From assembly GCF_009600885.1 (NCBI RefSeq), contig NZ_VCLA01000201.1:1-64000 (forward strand): a stretch of 64,000 bases of DNA, read 5' to 3'. Position 1 is the stretch's first letter, and each line of letters starts with the position of its first letter. The position numbers and the translations under genes are program-made. The notes beneath the pieces are model-generated. The model saw nothing but the letters and a program-made list of their open reading frames with translations. It did no database searches and was not told the origin of the DNA. This stretch comes from Streptomyces jumonjinensis (GTDB lineage Bacteria; Actinomycetota; Actinomycetes; Streptomycetales; Streptomycetaceae). Below are positions 7,582 to 16,033 of the stretch, piece by piece.

Positions 7582-10500
7582 GTGACCGGCACCGCTGGCC
7601 CGTCGATCCACACCCGGCTGGGCCGACTGACGGGCGCCGTGGTGCTGTTGGCGCCGCTGCTGGCGGTGGGCCCCGCGTCCGCCCCGCAGGGCACGCCGGG
7701 GCTCGCCGCAGCGGCGGCGGACGACACCCTGGCGGAGGCCGGACGCATCGGCTTCGCCGGCACCGAACACCGCAGCCTCGGCCGGGTCGCCGACCCGCAG
7801 ACCAGCGACCCGCTGTTCGGCCCCGGACCGGCCCACTACGACCAGGATCCCTCCGCACGCGGCGAGACGCTGGTCTTCACCAGCCGGCGCGACTCCGCGC
7901 GACCGCAGGTGTACGTACGCGACGCGGACGGGGCGGTGCGCAAGCTCACCACCGGCCGGGACGCCGCACACCCCGAACTCTCCCCGGACGGGGAGACCGT
8001 GGTGTTCGACTCCGCGGAGCCGGACCCGGGACCAGGACCGGGCGACGCGGCCCAGCGCGATCTGTGGACGGTCGGGGTCGACGGCTCCGGCCTGCGACGG
8101 CTGACGGAGACCGCCGACGACGAGACCTCCCCGACCTACTCCCCGGACGGCTCCCGGATCGCGTACTCCGGCGACGGCGGCCCCGTGCTGGGCCGGCAGA
8201 TATACGAGCGGGCCGTGTCCGGCGGCCAGGCGACCCGGATCAGCGACGGCCCGCCCGGCGACGCCACCGAGCCGGCGTGGAACCCGGTGGACGACGACTC
8301 CCACCGCGCGCTCGTCGCGTACACCCTCGAAACGGACGACGGGACCGGACCCCGGCTCCGGGTGACCGAGGGCCTCGGAACCGACCGTCCCCTGCTGGCC
8401 GGGGACCAGGCCGGCTGGGCCACCCGCTCGGCCGGCTGGCTGCCGGACGGGAACGACCTGGTCTTCCTCAGCCCCGATCCGGACTGCGACTGCGACCACG
8501 TCCACCGGGCGACCGCCTTCGCCGGCGCCGCACCGCAGCAGGTGCTCGGCGAGGACCGCGCGGTCGAGTCGCCCGTCTGGCTCGGCTCCATGGGCTCCGG
8601 GGCCGTCGTCGTGGCGCGGACGAGCGCCTCGGCGGCGAACGTGGTGACGCTCCAGGACGTCAGAGCGGACGGCTCGGACCCCCGCGACCTCGGACTCACC
8701 CTGCTGCGCGAGGACCCGGCCGCCTATACGAACACCGACCCCGCCGTCGATCCGCTGTTCAACCCGGCCGAGGGCTACGACCCGTGGACCGAGCGGCAGA
8801 ACTACACGCCGGACGGCAGACGTGTCGTCGTGACCCGCTTCGAGGACTTGGACGCCGGGCGCGTCGAGCGCATCTGGCTGACCGACGCCGACGGCTCGAA
8901 CGCGGCGCCGATGCCGCTCGCCGGACGCGGCCCCCGCGACTGGGACACCGACCCCACCTTCTCACCGGACGGCACCAAGCTGGCGTTCACCAGGACCTCG
9001 CCCGGCGGGGTCGGCGGGGCCGCGGGGCCGAGCCGCATCGTCATCGCGGAGGTCGCCACCGGGGCGGTCATCGGCGAGATCGTCCCGCCGGACGGGGAGC
9101 AGACGGGCGGCGACGCGCAGCCGACCTGGTCGTCGGACGGCACCACCCTCGCCTTCACCCGCAATCAGGTGATCGACGGCGCCGGCGGCTTCAAACACGT
9201 CTGGACCGTGCCGGTGAACGCGCTCGACCAGCAGCGGAACCTCAGCGTCACCGTCTGCCCCGATGGCTGCGGGGTGATCGACGACAGCCCCGCCTTCTCC
9301 CCCGACGGCGGCACGCTCGCCATGAACCGCAAGGACGGCGGCGGCGTGGTCAACGAGCGCGCCGGAATCGTGGTGACCTCGCTGACCGGCGGCGACTGCC
9401 GGGTCGTGCTGCCGTCCGTCCAGCGGGACGACCCCGACGCCTGCCGCAAGGCCATTCCCGACACCTCGCAGACCGGCCCCTTCCAGCCCCGCGACGCGGC
9501 CTGGTCGCCGGACGCGGAACAACTGGTGCTGAGCTCGCGCAGAGCGGTCGCGCCGAACTCCCCGGAGCAGCTGTCCGTGCTCGACCTCGCCTCCGGCGAG
9601 CTGACGCCGCTGGGCGACGGACTCCCCGGACGGCAGAAGGAGCCCGCCTTCCAGCAGTCGGTCGATCTGTCGCTGACCGCGCCGCCGACCGGACCCACGG
9701 TGGAGGTCGGCTCCTCCGTGTCGGTGACGGTCACCGTCACCAACCAGGGCCCCGCGCCCTCGCCCGGCACCACGTTCACCGTCGACGCCCCGGCCGGAGT
9801 GCACTTGGAGGAGCTCACCACCACGGCCGGGAGCTGCGCCGCCGGGTCACCCCAGTGCGCCCTGGGCGTACTCCGGCCCGGGGCCGGTGCGCAGATCACG
9901 GCCCGGCTGACCGGAGTGACGACGGGGGACCAGCGGATCGGCTGGTCGGTCGCCGGAGCCGTACTCGATCCGAACCCCACGGACAACGCCGCCGGGACGA
10001 TCCTCCCGGTCCAGGACACGCCCCCCACGCCGTCGCCTTCGCCTACTCCGTCGCCTACGTCTACGCCTTCGCCTTCCCCTTCGGAGCCCACGCCTTCGGA
10101 GTCCACGTCACGTCCGCCTTCTCCCTCGCCTTCGGAGTCCACGTCGCCTGAGCCGCCCGAACCCGAGGCGGGGCCCGCCGTCACGGTGCGGGCGCAGCCC
10201 AGCCCCGGCTTCGTCGGCGGCCGGGTGGTGGTGACGTACACCGTGCGCAACGGCGAGAACGCGCTCGCCACCGGTCTGCGGCTGAGGCTCGGACTGCCCT
10301 CGCGGATCCCCGCGGGTTCGCTCCCGGCGGGCTGCGCCGCCGGGGTGTGCGCGCTGTCCGACCTGGCGCCGGGGGCCTCCACGGTCGTCCGCGTCGTACT
10401 GTCGCCGGACCGGGCGCTGAGGACCTCCGTCACCGCGAGGCTGACCACGACCGGTACCGACGCCGACGCCGGCGACAACGTCTCCCGAATCCCGCTGCGC

Positions 10501-10809
10501 ATCCTCCAGCCCCGTATCGTCGCGGTGCCCGCCGTCGGCGAACCGGGGTTCGTCACCTCCGTACGGGGCAGGGACTTCCCGCCCGGAGCGCCGGTGAAGC
10601 TCACCTGGAAGCCCGGGATCACGGCGACCGCGCCGGCCGCCGTCCCACGCGGCGACCGTACGTTCATCGCGCAGCTGCTGATCCTGGTGAAAGACCAGAC
10701 GGGGCCGCGCACGATCACCGCCGAGGGACCGGGGTTCACCCCGGTCACCACACCCTTCCTGGTGGTCGGCGGCACCATCGTCCCGCCGGACGAGACGGGG
10801 CGCCGGTGA
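7582..10809 (+). CDS. Secreted PD40 beta-propeller protein with DUF11-like domains
   Basis: A 1075-residue protein. I chose the GTG at 7582 because GAGGTG lies 4 bases upstream; the TTG at 7543 has no such site. An N-terminal signal or anchor helix (LTGAVVLLAPLLAVGP) is followed by a TolB/PD40 propeller with repeats such as YSPDGSRIAYS, FSPDGTKLAFT, WSSDGTTLAFT and WSPDAEQLVLS. Next come a CARDB/DUF11-like Ig domain (about 700-800), a Pro/Ser/Thr linker and a second Ig-like domain with an IPT-like tail. It probably binds protein or carbohydrate at the cell surface. It overlaps the next gene by 4 bases, so it is part of the CIS operon. Confidence 0.8.
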   Translation: MTGTAGPSIHTRLGRLTGAVVLLAPLLAVGPASAPQGTPGLAAAAADDTLAEAGRIGFAGTEHRSLGRVADPQTSDPLFGPGPAHYDQDPSARGETLVFTSRRDSARPQVYVRDADGAVRKLTTGRDAAHPELSPDGETVVFDSAEPDPGPGPGDAAQRDLWTVGVDGSGLRRLTETADDETSPTYSPDGSRIAYSGDGGPVLGRQIYERAVSGGQATRISDGPPGDATEPAWNPVDDDSHRALVAYTLETDDGTGPRLRVTEGLGTDRPLLAGDQAGWATRSAGWLPDGNDLVFLSPDPDCDCDHVHRATAFAGAAPQQVLGEDRAVESPVWLGSMGSGAVVVARTSASAANVVTLQDVRADGSDPRDLGLTLLREDPAAYTNTDPAVDPLFNPAEGYDPWTERQNYTPDGRRVVVTRFEDLDAGRVERIWLTDADGSNAAPMPLAGRGPRDWDTDPTFSPDGTKLAFTRTSPGGVGGAAGPSRIVIAEVATGAVIGEIVPPDGEQTGGDAQPTWSSDGTTLAFTRNQVIDGAGGFKHVWTVPVNALDQQRNLSVTVCPDGCGVIDDSPAFSPDGGTLAMNRKDGGGVVNERAGIVVTSLTGGDCRVVLPSVQRDDPDACRKAIPDTSQTGPFQPRDAAWSPDAEQLVLSSRRAVAPNSPEQLSVLDLASGELTPLGDGLPGRQKEPAFQQSVDLSLTAPPTGPTVEVGSSVSVTVTVTNQGPAPSPGTTFTVDAPAGVHLEELTTTAGSCAAGSPQCALGVLRPGAGAQITARLTGVTTGDQRIGWSVAGAVLDPNPTDNAAGTILPVQDTPPTPSPSPTPSPTSTPSPSPSEPTPSESTSRPPSPSPSESTSPEPPEPEAGPAVTVRAQPSPGFVGGRVVVTYTVRNGENALATGLRLRLGLPSRIPAGSLPAGCAAGVCALSDLAPGASTVVRVVLSPDRALRTSVTARLTTTGTDADAGDNVSRIPLRILQPRIVAVPAVGEPGFVTSVRGRDFPPGAPVKLTWKPGITATAPAAVPRGDRTFIAQLLILVKDQTGPRTITAEGPGFTPVTTPFLVVGGTIVPPDETGRR

Positions 10810-11606
10810 TCCACGAAGTGGACGAGGGGCTACGGCTGCTGATGGTCGAGGCCGGCCTCCAGGAGAGCGGCGTCGAGCTGGTCTTCGACGCGCCGACGAA
10901 GGACTGGGCCGCCCGGCGCAACGCCCCCACGATCAGCGTCTTCCTCCACGGCATCCGTGAGGACACCGACCGCCGCCGTACCGGCACGGCCGAGGAGTAC
11001 GACGACCGGGGAATCGTCATCGGCCGGCGGACCCAGCCGCGCTGGTTCGAGCTGACCTATCTGGTCACCGCCTGGACCAACCGCCCGCAGGACGAGCACC
11101 GGCTGCTCTCCGAGGTGTTGCGCTGCCTCGTACGGTCCGACGTGCTGCCCGTCCGTATGCGCACGGGCAGCCTCGCCGAGCTCGGGCTGACGGTGGAGAT
11201 CGAGGCGGCGGGCCGGAGCGCCGACGGGCCGTCCGCCTCGGATCTGTGGTCCGCGCTCGGCGGTGAGCTCAAGGCCGGGATCGACCTGCGCGTATGGGCG
11301 CCGCTGGCCGGTGAGCGAACTCCCGTGGGCCCGCCGGTCACCGAAGGGCTGGTGGTGCGGGCCGCGCCCGCACCGGGCGGCGACGGGGCAGCACCGGGGC
11401 GACGGCTGCGCTACCACGGGGCGTCCGATCCCGAGGCGTCCGACCTCGGAGCGTCCGATCCCGGAGCGTCAGACCCCGGGGCATCCGATTCCGGGGTATC
11501 CGACCCCAGCGCGTCCGACCTCGGCGGGCATGGCTTCGCACCGGAACGTGAACGGCGGTCGCCGCCCGGCCGGCGCAGGCGCGGGGGCGGGGGCACGGCT
11601 CGATGA
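10806..11606 (+). CDS. DUF4255 CIS tail-terminator-like protein
   Basis: A 266-residue protein that starts at a GTG overlapping the previous stop. Residues 1-185 are a DUF4255 domain (VIHEVDEGLRLLMVEAGL, VFDAPTKDWAARRNAPTIS, RWFELTYLVTAWT), the family that caps the tube and sheath in PVC/Afp-like particles. The last ~60 residues are unusual: a run of five-residue ASDPG-type repeats and then an Arg/Gly-rich tail. It overlaps the AAA gene by 4 bases (ATGA). The core assignment is firm; the repeat tail looks lineage-specific and probably disordered. Confidence 0.85.
   Translation: MIHEVDEGLRLLMVEAGLQESGVELVFDAPTKDWAARRNAPTISVFLHGIREDTDRRRTGTAEEYDDRGIVIGRRTQPRWFELTYLVTAWTNRPQDEHRLLSEVLRCLVRSDVLPVRMRTGSLAELGLTVEIEAAGRSADGPSASDLWSALGGELKAGIDLRVWAPLAGERTPVGPPVTEGLVVRAAPAPGGDGAAPGRRLRYHGASDPEASDLGASDPGASDPGASDSGVSDPSASDLGGHGFAPERERRSPPGRRRRGGGGTAR
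11420..11525 (+). repeat. 15-bp coding tandem repeat (ASDPG units)
   Basis: About seven units of a 15-bp element related to GCGTCCGATCCCGGA encode Ala/Val-Ser-Asp-Pro/Leu/Ser-Gly/Glu/Ser pentapeptides in the DUF4255 C-terminus. Copy number could vary between strains. Confidence 0.8.
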
Positions 11607-13864
11607 CCATGACACCGGATGCCCGCGCCGTCCATGAACCGTCGGCCGTTCGTGAACCGTCCGACCCGGAGGCTATCCGTGAACCGTCCGACCCGGAGGC
11701 CGTACGTGAGCCGTCCGACCCGGAGGCCGTACGTGAACCGTCCGACCCGGAGGCCGTACGTGAGCCGTCCGGCCCCCAAGCGGCGGGCGTCGAGGACCTC
11801 TGGCAGCGGCTCGCCCATGTCGAGCAGCGGGTCAGACACGCCGTGGCGGCCCGGCACGCCGTCGACCCGGAACCGGACGATCCGTACCGGGGGCAGTACC
11901 TCACCCCCGAGGCGGTGGAGCGGATCGTCGCGTCCCGCGACGCGTTCGCGCCCGTACCGGCGTACGGCTCCGGGCCCGCGCCGCACTCCCCGCCCGGGAG
12001 CCGGATCGGGCGGCTCGCCGAGGACTTCGGCCTGGCGCCGCTCGATGTCGAGCTGCTGCTGATCGCGCTGGCCCCCGATGTCGACATCCGGTTCGAGCGG
12101 CTCTACGGCTACCTCAACGACGATCTCACCCGGCGCAGACCCGCCATCGGCCTGGCACTCGAACTCTGCGGACTGCCCGCCGCGAGCTCCGGCCGCTTCC
12201 GGTTCTCGCCGTCCGCCCCGCTCGTCGCGGGCGGGCTGCTGGAGATCCTGGAAGCCGACCGTCCGCTGCTCTCGCGGGTGCTGCGGGCGCCGGACCGGAT
12301 CACCGCGCATCTGCTCGGCGACGACGAGACCGACGGGAGGCTGCACGGCCTCGTCCGGGCGGCCTGGCCCGGGGCGGAGCCCGGCACGGGACCGGAGGCC
12401 CGGCGGGTCGCGGCGGCGCTGGGCACGGGCAGCGGACTGGTGTATCTGCTCGACCGGGGCGGCGACCCCGGCGGGCTGGCGGTCGAGGCGCTGCTCGCCG
12501 CCGGGCGCCGTCCGCTGGTGGTCGACGCCCCGGCGCTCGCCGCCGCTCCCGGACCGGCGGAGCTCGTACGGGCGCTGGCGGCCGAGGCCCGGCTGAGCCG
12601 CGGCGGGATCGTCCTCGGGCCGGTCGAGGCGCTCGCCCCGGAGCGGCCCGAGGGGGCCCGGCTGCTCCGGGGCCTCTGCGCGGCGGTCAGCGGCGCTCCC
12701 CTGATCGTGTACGGGAAGAAGAACTGGGACCCCCTGTGGACCGGGGAGAGCCCGGTTCCGGTCCGCGTCCCGCCCCCCGGCCCCGCGGACACGGCGCGGC
12801 GGTGGCGCCGGGCGCTCGCCGAGGCCGGCGCGTCCGCCGGGCTGCCCGCCGGTCCCCCGCCGGACGACGACGGACTCATCGAGGCCACCGCCTCCTACCG
12901 GCTCGACTCGGAGCAGCTGCGCAAGGCCGCCGCCGTCGCCTCCCGGCTGGCCGTCCTGGCGGAGCGTCCGGTGGACGTGCGGGACCTGCGCACGGCGGTA
13001 CGGGCGCAGAACGGCGCGGGGCTCGAACGGCTCGCCCGCCGCATCGAGCCCGCGGTCGGCTGGGACGATCTGGTGCTTCCTTCCGCGACCCGTCGCCAGC
13101 TGTCCGAGCTCGCCCTGCGCGCACGCCACCGCGACCAGGTGCTCGGGCAGTGGCGGATGCGGCCGGGCGGCGGCCGGGGGCGGGGGGTCATCGCCTTGTT
13201 CGCCGGTGAGTCCGGCACCGGCAAGACCATGTCCGCCGAGGTGGTGGCGGCGGAGCTCGGCATGGAGCTCTATGTGGTGGATCTGTCGTCCGTGGTGGAC
13301 AAGTACATCGGCGAGACCGAGAAGAATCTCGAAAGGATCTTCGTCGAGGCATCCGATGTCAACGGCATCCTGCTGTTCGACGAGGCGGACGCGATCTTCG
13401 GGAAGCGCTCGGAGGTCAAGGACGCGCACGACCGCCACGCCAATGTGGAGTCGGCCTATCTGCTCCAGCGGATGGAGTCCTTCGACGGGATCGCGGTGCT
13501 CACCACCAATCTGCGGGCCCATCTCGACGAGGCTTTCACCCGCCGTCTCGATGTGATCGCGGAGTTCCCCATGCCGGACGCCGGGCAGCGGCTGGCCCTG
13601 TGGGAACGCTGCCTCGGGGAGGCGATACCCCGTGACGCGGAGCTCGATCTGGAATTCTGCGCGGGACGCTTCGAGCTGGCGGGAGGATCGATCCGCGCCT
13701 GCGCGGTGACCGCCGCCTATCTGGTGGCGGAATCGGGGACGCCGCTCGGTATGGAGCAGATCGTCTCGGCCGTGCTCCAGGAGTACCGCAAACTCGGCCG
13801 GCTGGTCCTGGAGAGCGAGTTCGGCCCGTGGCTGGAGCGTGCGCGGGGGCGCGGCGAGGGGTAG
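11603..13864 (+). CDS. CIS AAA+ ATPase
   Basis: A 753-residue ATPase of the type found in nearly all extracellular and cytoplasmic contractile injection systems. Residues 12-57 are a tandem repeat of EPSDPEAVR. A winged/helical N-domain (about 60-180) and a degenerate first ATPase-like domain follow. The active AAA+ domain has Walker A GESGTGKT (535-542), Walker B ILLFDEADAIFG (Asp593, Glu594) and an arginine-rich sensor region (LDEAFTRRLDVIAEFPMPD). The family is required for particle assembly or stability in some systems. The repeat-bearing N-terminus is unusual and may be a docking tail. Confidence 0.92.
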   Translation: MTMTPDARAVHEPSAVREPSDPEAIREPSDPEAVREPSDPEAVREPSDPEAVREPSGPQAAGVEDLWQRLAHVEQRVRHAVAARHAVDPEPDDPYRGQYLTPEAVERIVASRDAFAPVPAYGSGPAPHSPPGSRIGRLAEDFGLAPLDVELLLIALAPDVDIRFERLYGYLNDDLTRRRPAIGLALELCGLPAASSGRFRFSPSAPLVAGGLLEILEADRPLLSRVLRAPDRITAHLLGDDETDGRLHGLVRAAWPGAEPGTGPEARRVAAALGTGSGLVYLLDRGGDPGGLAVEALLAAGRRPLVVDAPALAAAPGPAELVRALAAEARLSRGGIVLGPVEALAPERPEGARLLRGLCAAVSGAPLIVYGKKNWDPLWTGESPVPVRVPPPGPADTARRWRRALAEAGASAGLPAGPPPDDDGLIEATASYRLDSEQLRKAAAVASRLAVLAERPVDVRDLRTAVRAQNGAGLERLARRIEPAVGWDDLVLPSATRRQLSELALRARHRDQVLGQWRMRPGGGRGRGVIALFAGESGTGKTMSAEVVAAELGMELYVVDLSSVVDKYIGETEKNLERIFVEASDVNGILLFDEADAIFGKRSEVKDAHDRHANVESAYLLQRMESFDGIAVLTTNLRAHLDEAFTRRLDVIAEFPMPDAGQRLALWERCLGEAIPRDAELDLEFCAGRFELAGGSIRACAVTAAYLVAESGTPLGMEQIVSAVLQEYRKLGRLVLESEFGPWLERARGRGEG
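11639..11775 (+). repeat. 27-bp coding tandem repeat at ATPase N-terminus
   Basis: Roughly five near-identical 27-bp units encode EPSDPEAVR. The nucleotide units are almost identical, which points to recent expansion or homogenisation. Confidence 0.85.
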
Positions 13865-13887
13865 GCCGTGTCCGATGGATCGCGCCG

Positions 13888-13989
13888 GGGCTCGCGTGCC
13901 TTGACGATACTGTTCCCGACCGGGCTCGCGTGCCCTGGCCGCGCTGCTCCCGACCGGGCTCGCGTGCCCTGGCCGCGCTGCTCCCAGGC
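13888..13989. repeat. Three 34-bp tandem units between ATPase and DUF4157 genes
   Basis: Units at 13888-13921, 13922-13955 and 13956-13989 each begin GGGCTCGCGTGCC. The last two are nearly identical; the first has diverged in the middle. The 13865-14197 gap otherwise holds no credible gene. An upstream extension of the DUF4157 frame runs through it but has poor codon character. Confidence 0.8.
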
Positions 13990-14197
13990 GCCCCCCTCCA
14001 GGCCGGTGCTGCGGGTCCGGGGCGGATGTGTGCGTCCCGGAGGGCTGGGGGCGCTGCCTTACGGGGCAACTCCCGCTGCCCGCACGGCTCTTCCTTCCAC
14101 CGGGTGCGCCGCTAGGCTCGTACGGGTGAGCCCGCGGGGTGAGCGGCGTCCGGTCCGACCGTCGTCGCCCCGGTCGCGGCGGAAGGGGCCGGCAGCG

Positions 14198-14824
14198 GTG
14201 TACGCACATGAACGGCCGGCGAAGGCGGTGCGCCCAGGACCTTCGGCGCGGGCGGCCGGACGTGCCGGGTCGGCGTCCCGGCCCGGCCCCGGCCCGCTGA
14301 CGCCCGCACGGCTGATGGAGCTCCAGCGTGCCCTCGGCAACACCGCCGTGGCGCGCATGGTCGAAGAGGAGGCCGGGCACAGCGCGGCCGGACCGGAGCA
14401 CCGGCAGCCCGTACAGCGCGCCACGGCCCACACGGTGCTCCGCTCGCCGGGCCGGCCGCTGGACGACGGCGTCCGTGCCGAGATGGAGACCCGCCTCGGC
14501 TCCGACTTCTCCGATGTCCGCGTCCACGACGACAGCGCGGCCCGTGCCTCCGCCGTGGAGGTGGGGGCCCGCGCCTACACCTCGGGCAACCATGTCGTGA
14601 TCGGTCCGGGCGGGGCCGACCCGCACACCCTGGCCCATGAGCTCACCCATGTCATCCAGCAGCGCGAGGGGCCCGTGGCCGGCACTGACCACGGCGACGG
14701 CCTCAAGCTCTCGGATCCGTCGGACCGCTTCGAACGCGAGGCGGAGGCCAACGCGAGGCGAGCCATGGCCGCTCGGCCGCAGAGCGCGAGCGCGGACGCC
14801 CGCTCCGGCTCCCGGACGATCTGA
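14198..14824 (+). CDS. DUF4157 putative metallopeptidase, CIS-associated
   Basis: A 208-residue protein. I chose the GTG at 14198 because GGAAGG lies 11 bases upstream. It has the conserved lead-in LMELQRALGNTAVARM, then a DUF4157 domain (LGSDFSDVRVHDDSAARA, ARAYTSGNHVVIGPG) with the zinc-peptidase motif HELTH at 147-151. DUF4157 proteins are hallmark neighbours and often cargo or toxin leaders of eCIS loci. This copy ends soon after the domain, so it carries no separate toxin domain. It may process other proteins or be a stand-alone effector. The function is inferred from family and context. Confidence 0.85.
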   Translation: MYAHERPAKAVRPGPSARAAGRAGSASRPGPGPLTPARLMELQRALGNTAVARMVEEEAGHSAAGPEHRQPVQRATAHTVLRSPGRPLDDGVRAEMETRLGSDFSDVRVHDDSAARASAVEVGARAYTSGNHVVIGPGGADPHTLAHELTHVIQQREGPVAGTDHGDGLKLSDPSDRFEREAEANARRAMAARPQSASADARSGSRTI

Positions 14825-14828
14825 CGCC

Positions 14829-14855
14829 GGGCCGACGCCGAGCCGGCGTCGGCCC
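14829..14855 (+). terminator. Hairpin terminator after DUF4157
   Basis: Perfect 12-bp arms (GGGCCGACGCCG / CGGCGTCGGCCC) around an AGC loop start 4 bases after the stop codon. There is no T tract, as is usual for Streptomyces hairpin terminators. Confidence 0.8.
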
Positions 14856-14957
14856 GTAAGGGGCGACCCCGCGAGCCCATACAGGCCCGGGTTCCGGCTG
14901 CTCGGGAGTGCTCAGCACCGGCGACCACGGGCGACGGCCCACGCTCCCGGCCCAGCG

Positions 14958-15009
14958 CGTACCAACAGCACGTACCAACAGCACGTACCAACAGCACGTA
15001 CCAACAGCA
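14958..15009. repeat. Four exact 13-bp tandem repeats
   Basis: CGTACCAACAGCA occurs four times in perfect tandem in the 14825-15328 gap between the CIS terminator and the next cluster. The rest of this gap shows no gene. The stretch 15183-15245 is AT-rich and probably carries the promoter of the following genes. Confidence 0.85.
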
Positions 15010-15328
15010 CGGCCGGAACGGAGCACACCGCTCCACGAGTTCCCGGCACACCGCACCCCGGCCCCTGCCGCCCTCGTACGGCCGCATGCCGCCGCACCGG
15101 TCCAAGGGGCCGGATTCCGCCGGGCCCCGATGCTCACCGCCCGTCAGAAGACGCCCGCCCGGCGGTCGGAAAACCCGGCACTTGACTGAATCTACTCAAT
15201 CCCGTTGTCATTCCTCGACAAAGAAAATGATCGTCTCCTACGTTTAGCGCTCGCCGGTCCTGGCGGCCACTCCCGCGACGGAGCCCCATGGCCCGAGTGC
15301 ATACGGTCGATTCCCTACGGAGGCACTT

Positions 15329-16033
15329 ATGACCGACCTCTTGACCCCGTTGGCCAGACCCCGGGACCGTGTCTCCCCGGCACGGCGGAGGGGGATGCCG
15401 GCGGCCTCCGACCGACCGTTCTATGTCCTGCTCGGCCCGGACGGCGCGGGGAAGTCCTCGGTCCTGACGGAAGTCGGGAACCGGCTGCCCGGCTGGCGCA
15501 TGCTCTCCACGGACGACGACTTCGCCCACTCCGGGCACCCTCTCATCAGCAGACTGCGGCGCGATGTGGTCCAGGACGTCCTGCCGGGCCTCGGCACCCA
15601 CTACTCCGCCGACTTCCTCGCCTGCCTCCTCCAGACCGCCGTGGTCCACCTCCGGGACCAGTTGGAGCGCCAGCCCGGCGAACTGCCGCTGCTGATGGAC
15701 TCGTACTACTACAAGATTCTCGCGAAATGCCGGCTGGCCGGAATACCGACGAACCCCATGTACGCCTGGTGGCGTTCCTTCCCGCAGCCCCGCGCGGTGC
15801 TCTATCTCGATGTCTCGCCCGCCTCGGCGTGGCGGCGCTCGGGGAACGGGGCCCGGCTCAATCCGCTGGAGTACTTCGGCGAGCGCCCCGAGTGGCCGGG
15901 GTTCGAGAGCTACCAGAAGAGCCTGCGCGAACTGATGCTGGAAGAGGTACGGGAACTGCCGGTGACCGTCATCGGCGAGCAGAGCTGTGTGAACCGGACC
16001 GCCGACGCCGTGACGGAGGTGCTCGCAGCATGA
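15329..16033 (+). CDS. P-loop kinase-like protein
   Basis: A 234-residue soluble protein of the thymidylate-kinase/AAA P-loop kinase type. Walker A is GPDGAGKSS near residues 38-46, a substrate-site DDDF lies near 65, and a DSYYYK motif near 125 resembles the kinase DRY-like region. WWRSFPQPRAVLYLDVSP matches the strand before the LID. The substrate is unknown. It is the first gene of a compact cluster, overlaps the GH3-type gene by 4 bases, and may phosphorylate a pathway intermediate or the small molecule made there. The assignment as a kinase is reasonable; the pathway is inference. Confidence 0.7.
   Translation: MTDLLTPLARPRDRVSPARRRGMPAASDRPFYVLLGPDGAGKSSVLTEVGNRLPGWRMLSTDDDFAHSGHPLISRLRRDVVQDVLPGLGTHYSADFLACLLQTAVVHLRDQLERQPGELPLLMDSYYYKILAKCRLAGIPTNPMYAWWRSFPQPRAVLYLDVSPASAWRRSGNGARLNPLEYFGERPEWPGFESYQKSLRELMLEEVRELPVTVIGEQSCVNRTADAVTEVLAA

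Noticed and set aside
10021-10160. Ser/Pro/Thr nucleotide repeats as a separate repeat element
   Set aside because: They encode the in-frame linker of the propeller protein, a common secreted-protein feature.
11411-14692. A 1093-codon open frame on the minus strand opposite the CIS ATPase and DUF4157 genes
   Set aside because: It is a shadow frame of high-GC coding DNA. The plus strand encodes clear families (Walker A/B, HELTH) and the minus-strand translation has no natural features.
13888-15009. CRISPR-like repeats
   Set aside because: The 34-bp and 13-bp units are directly adjacent with no unique spacers, and no cas genes are present.
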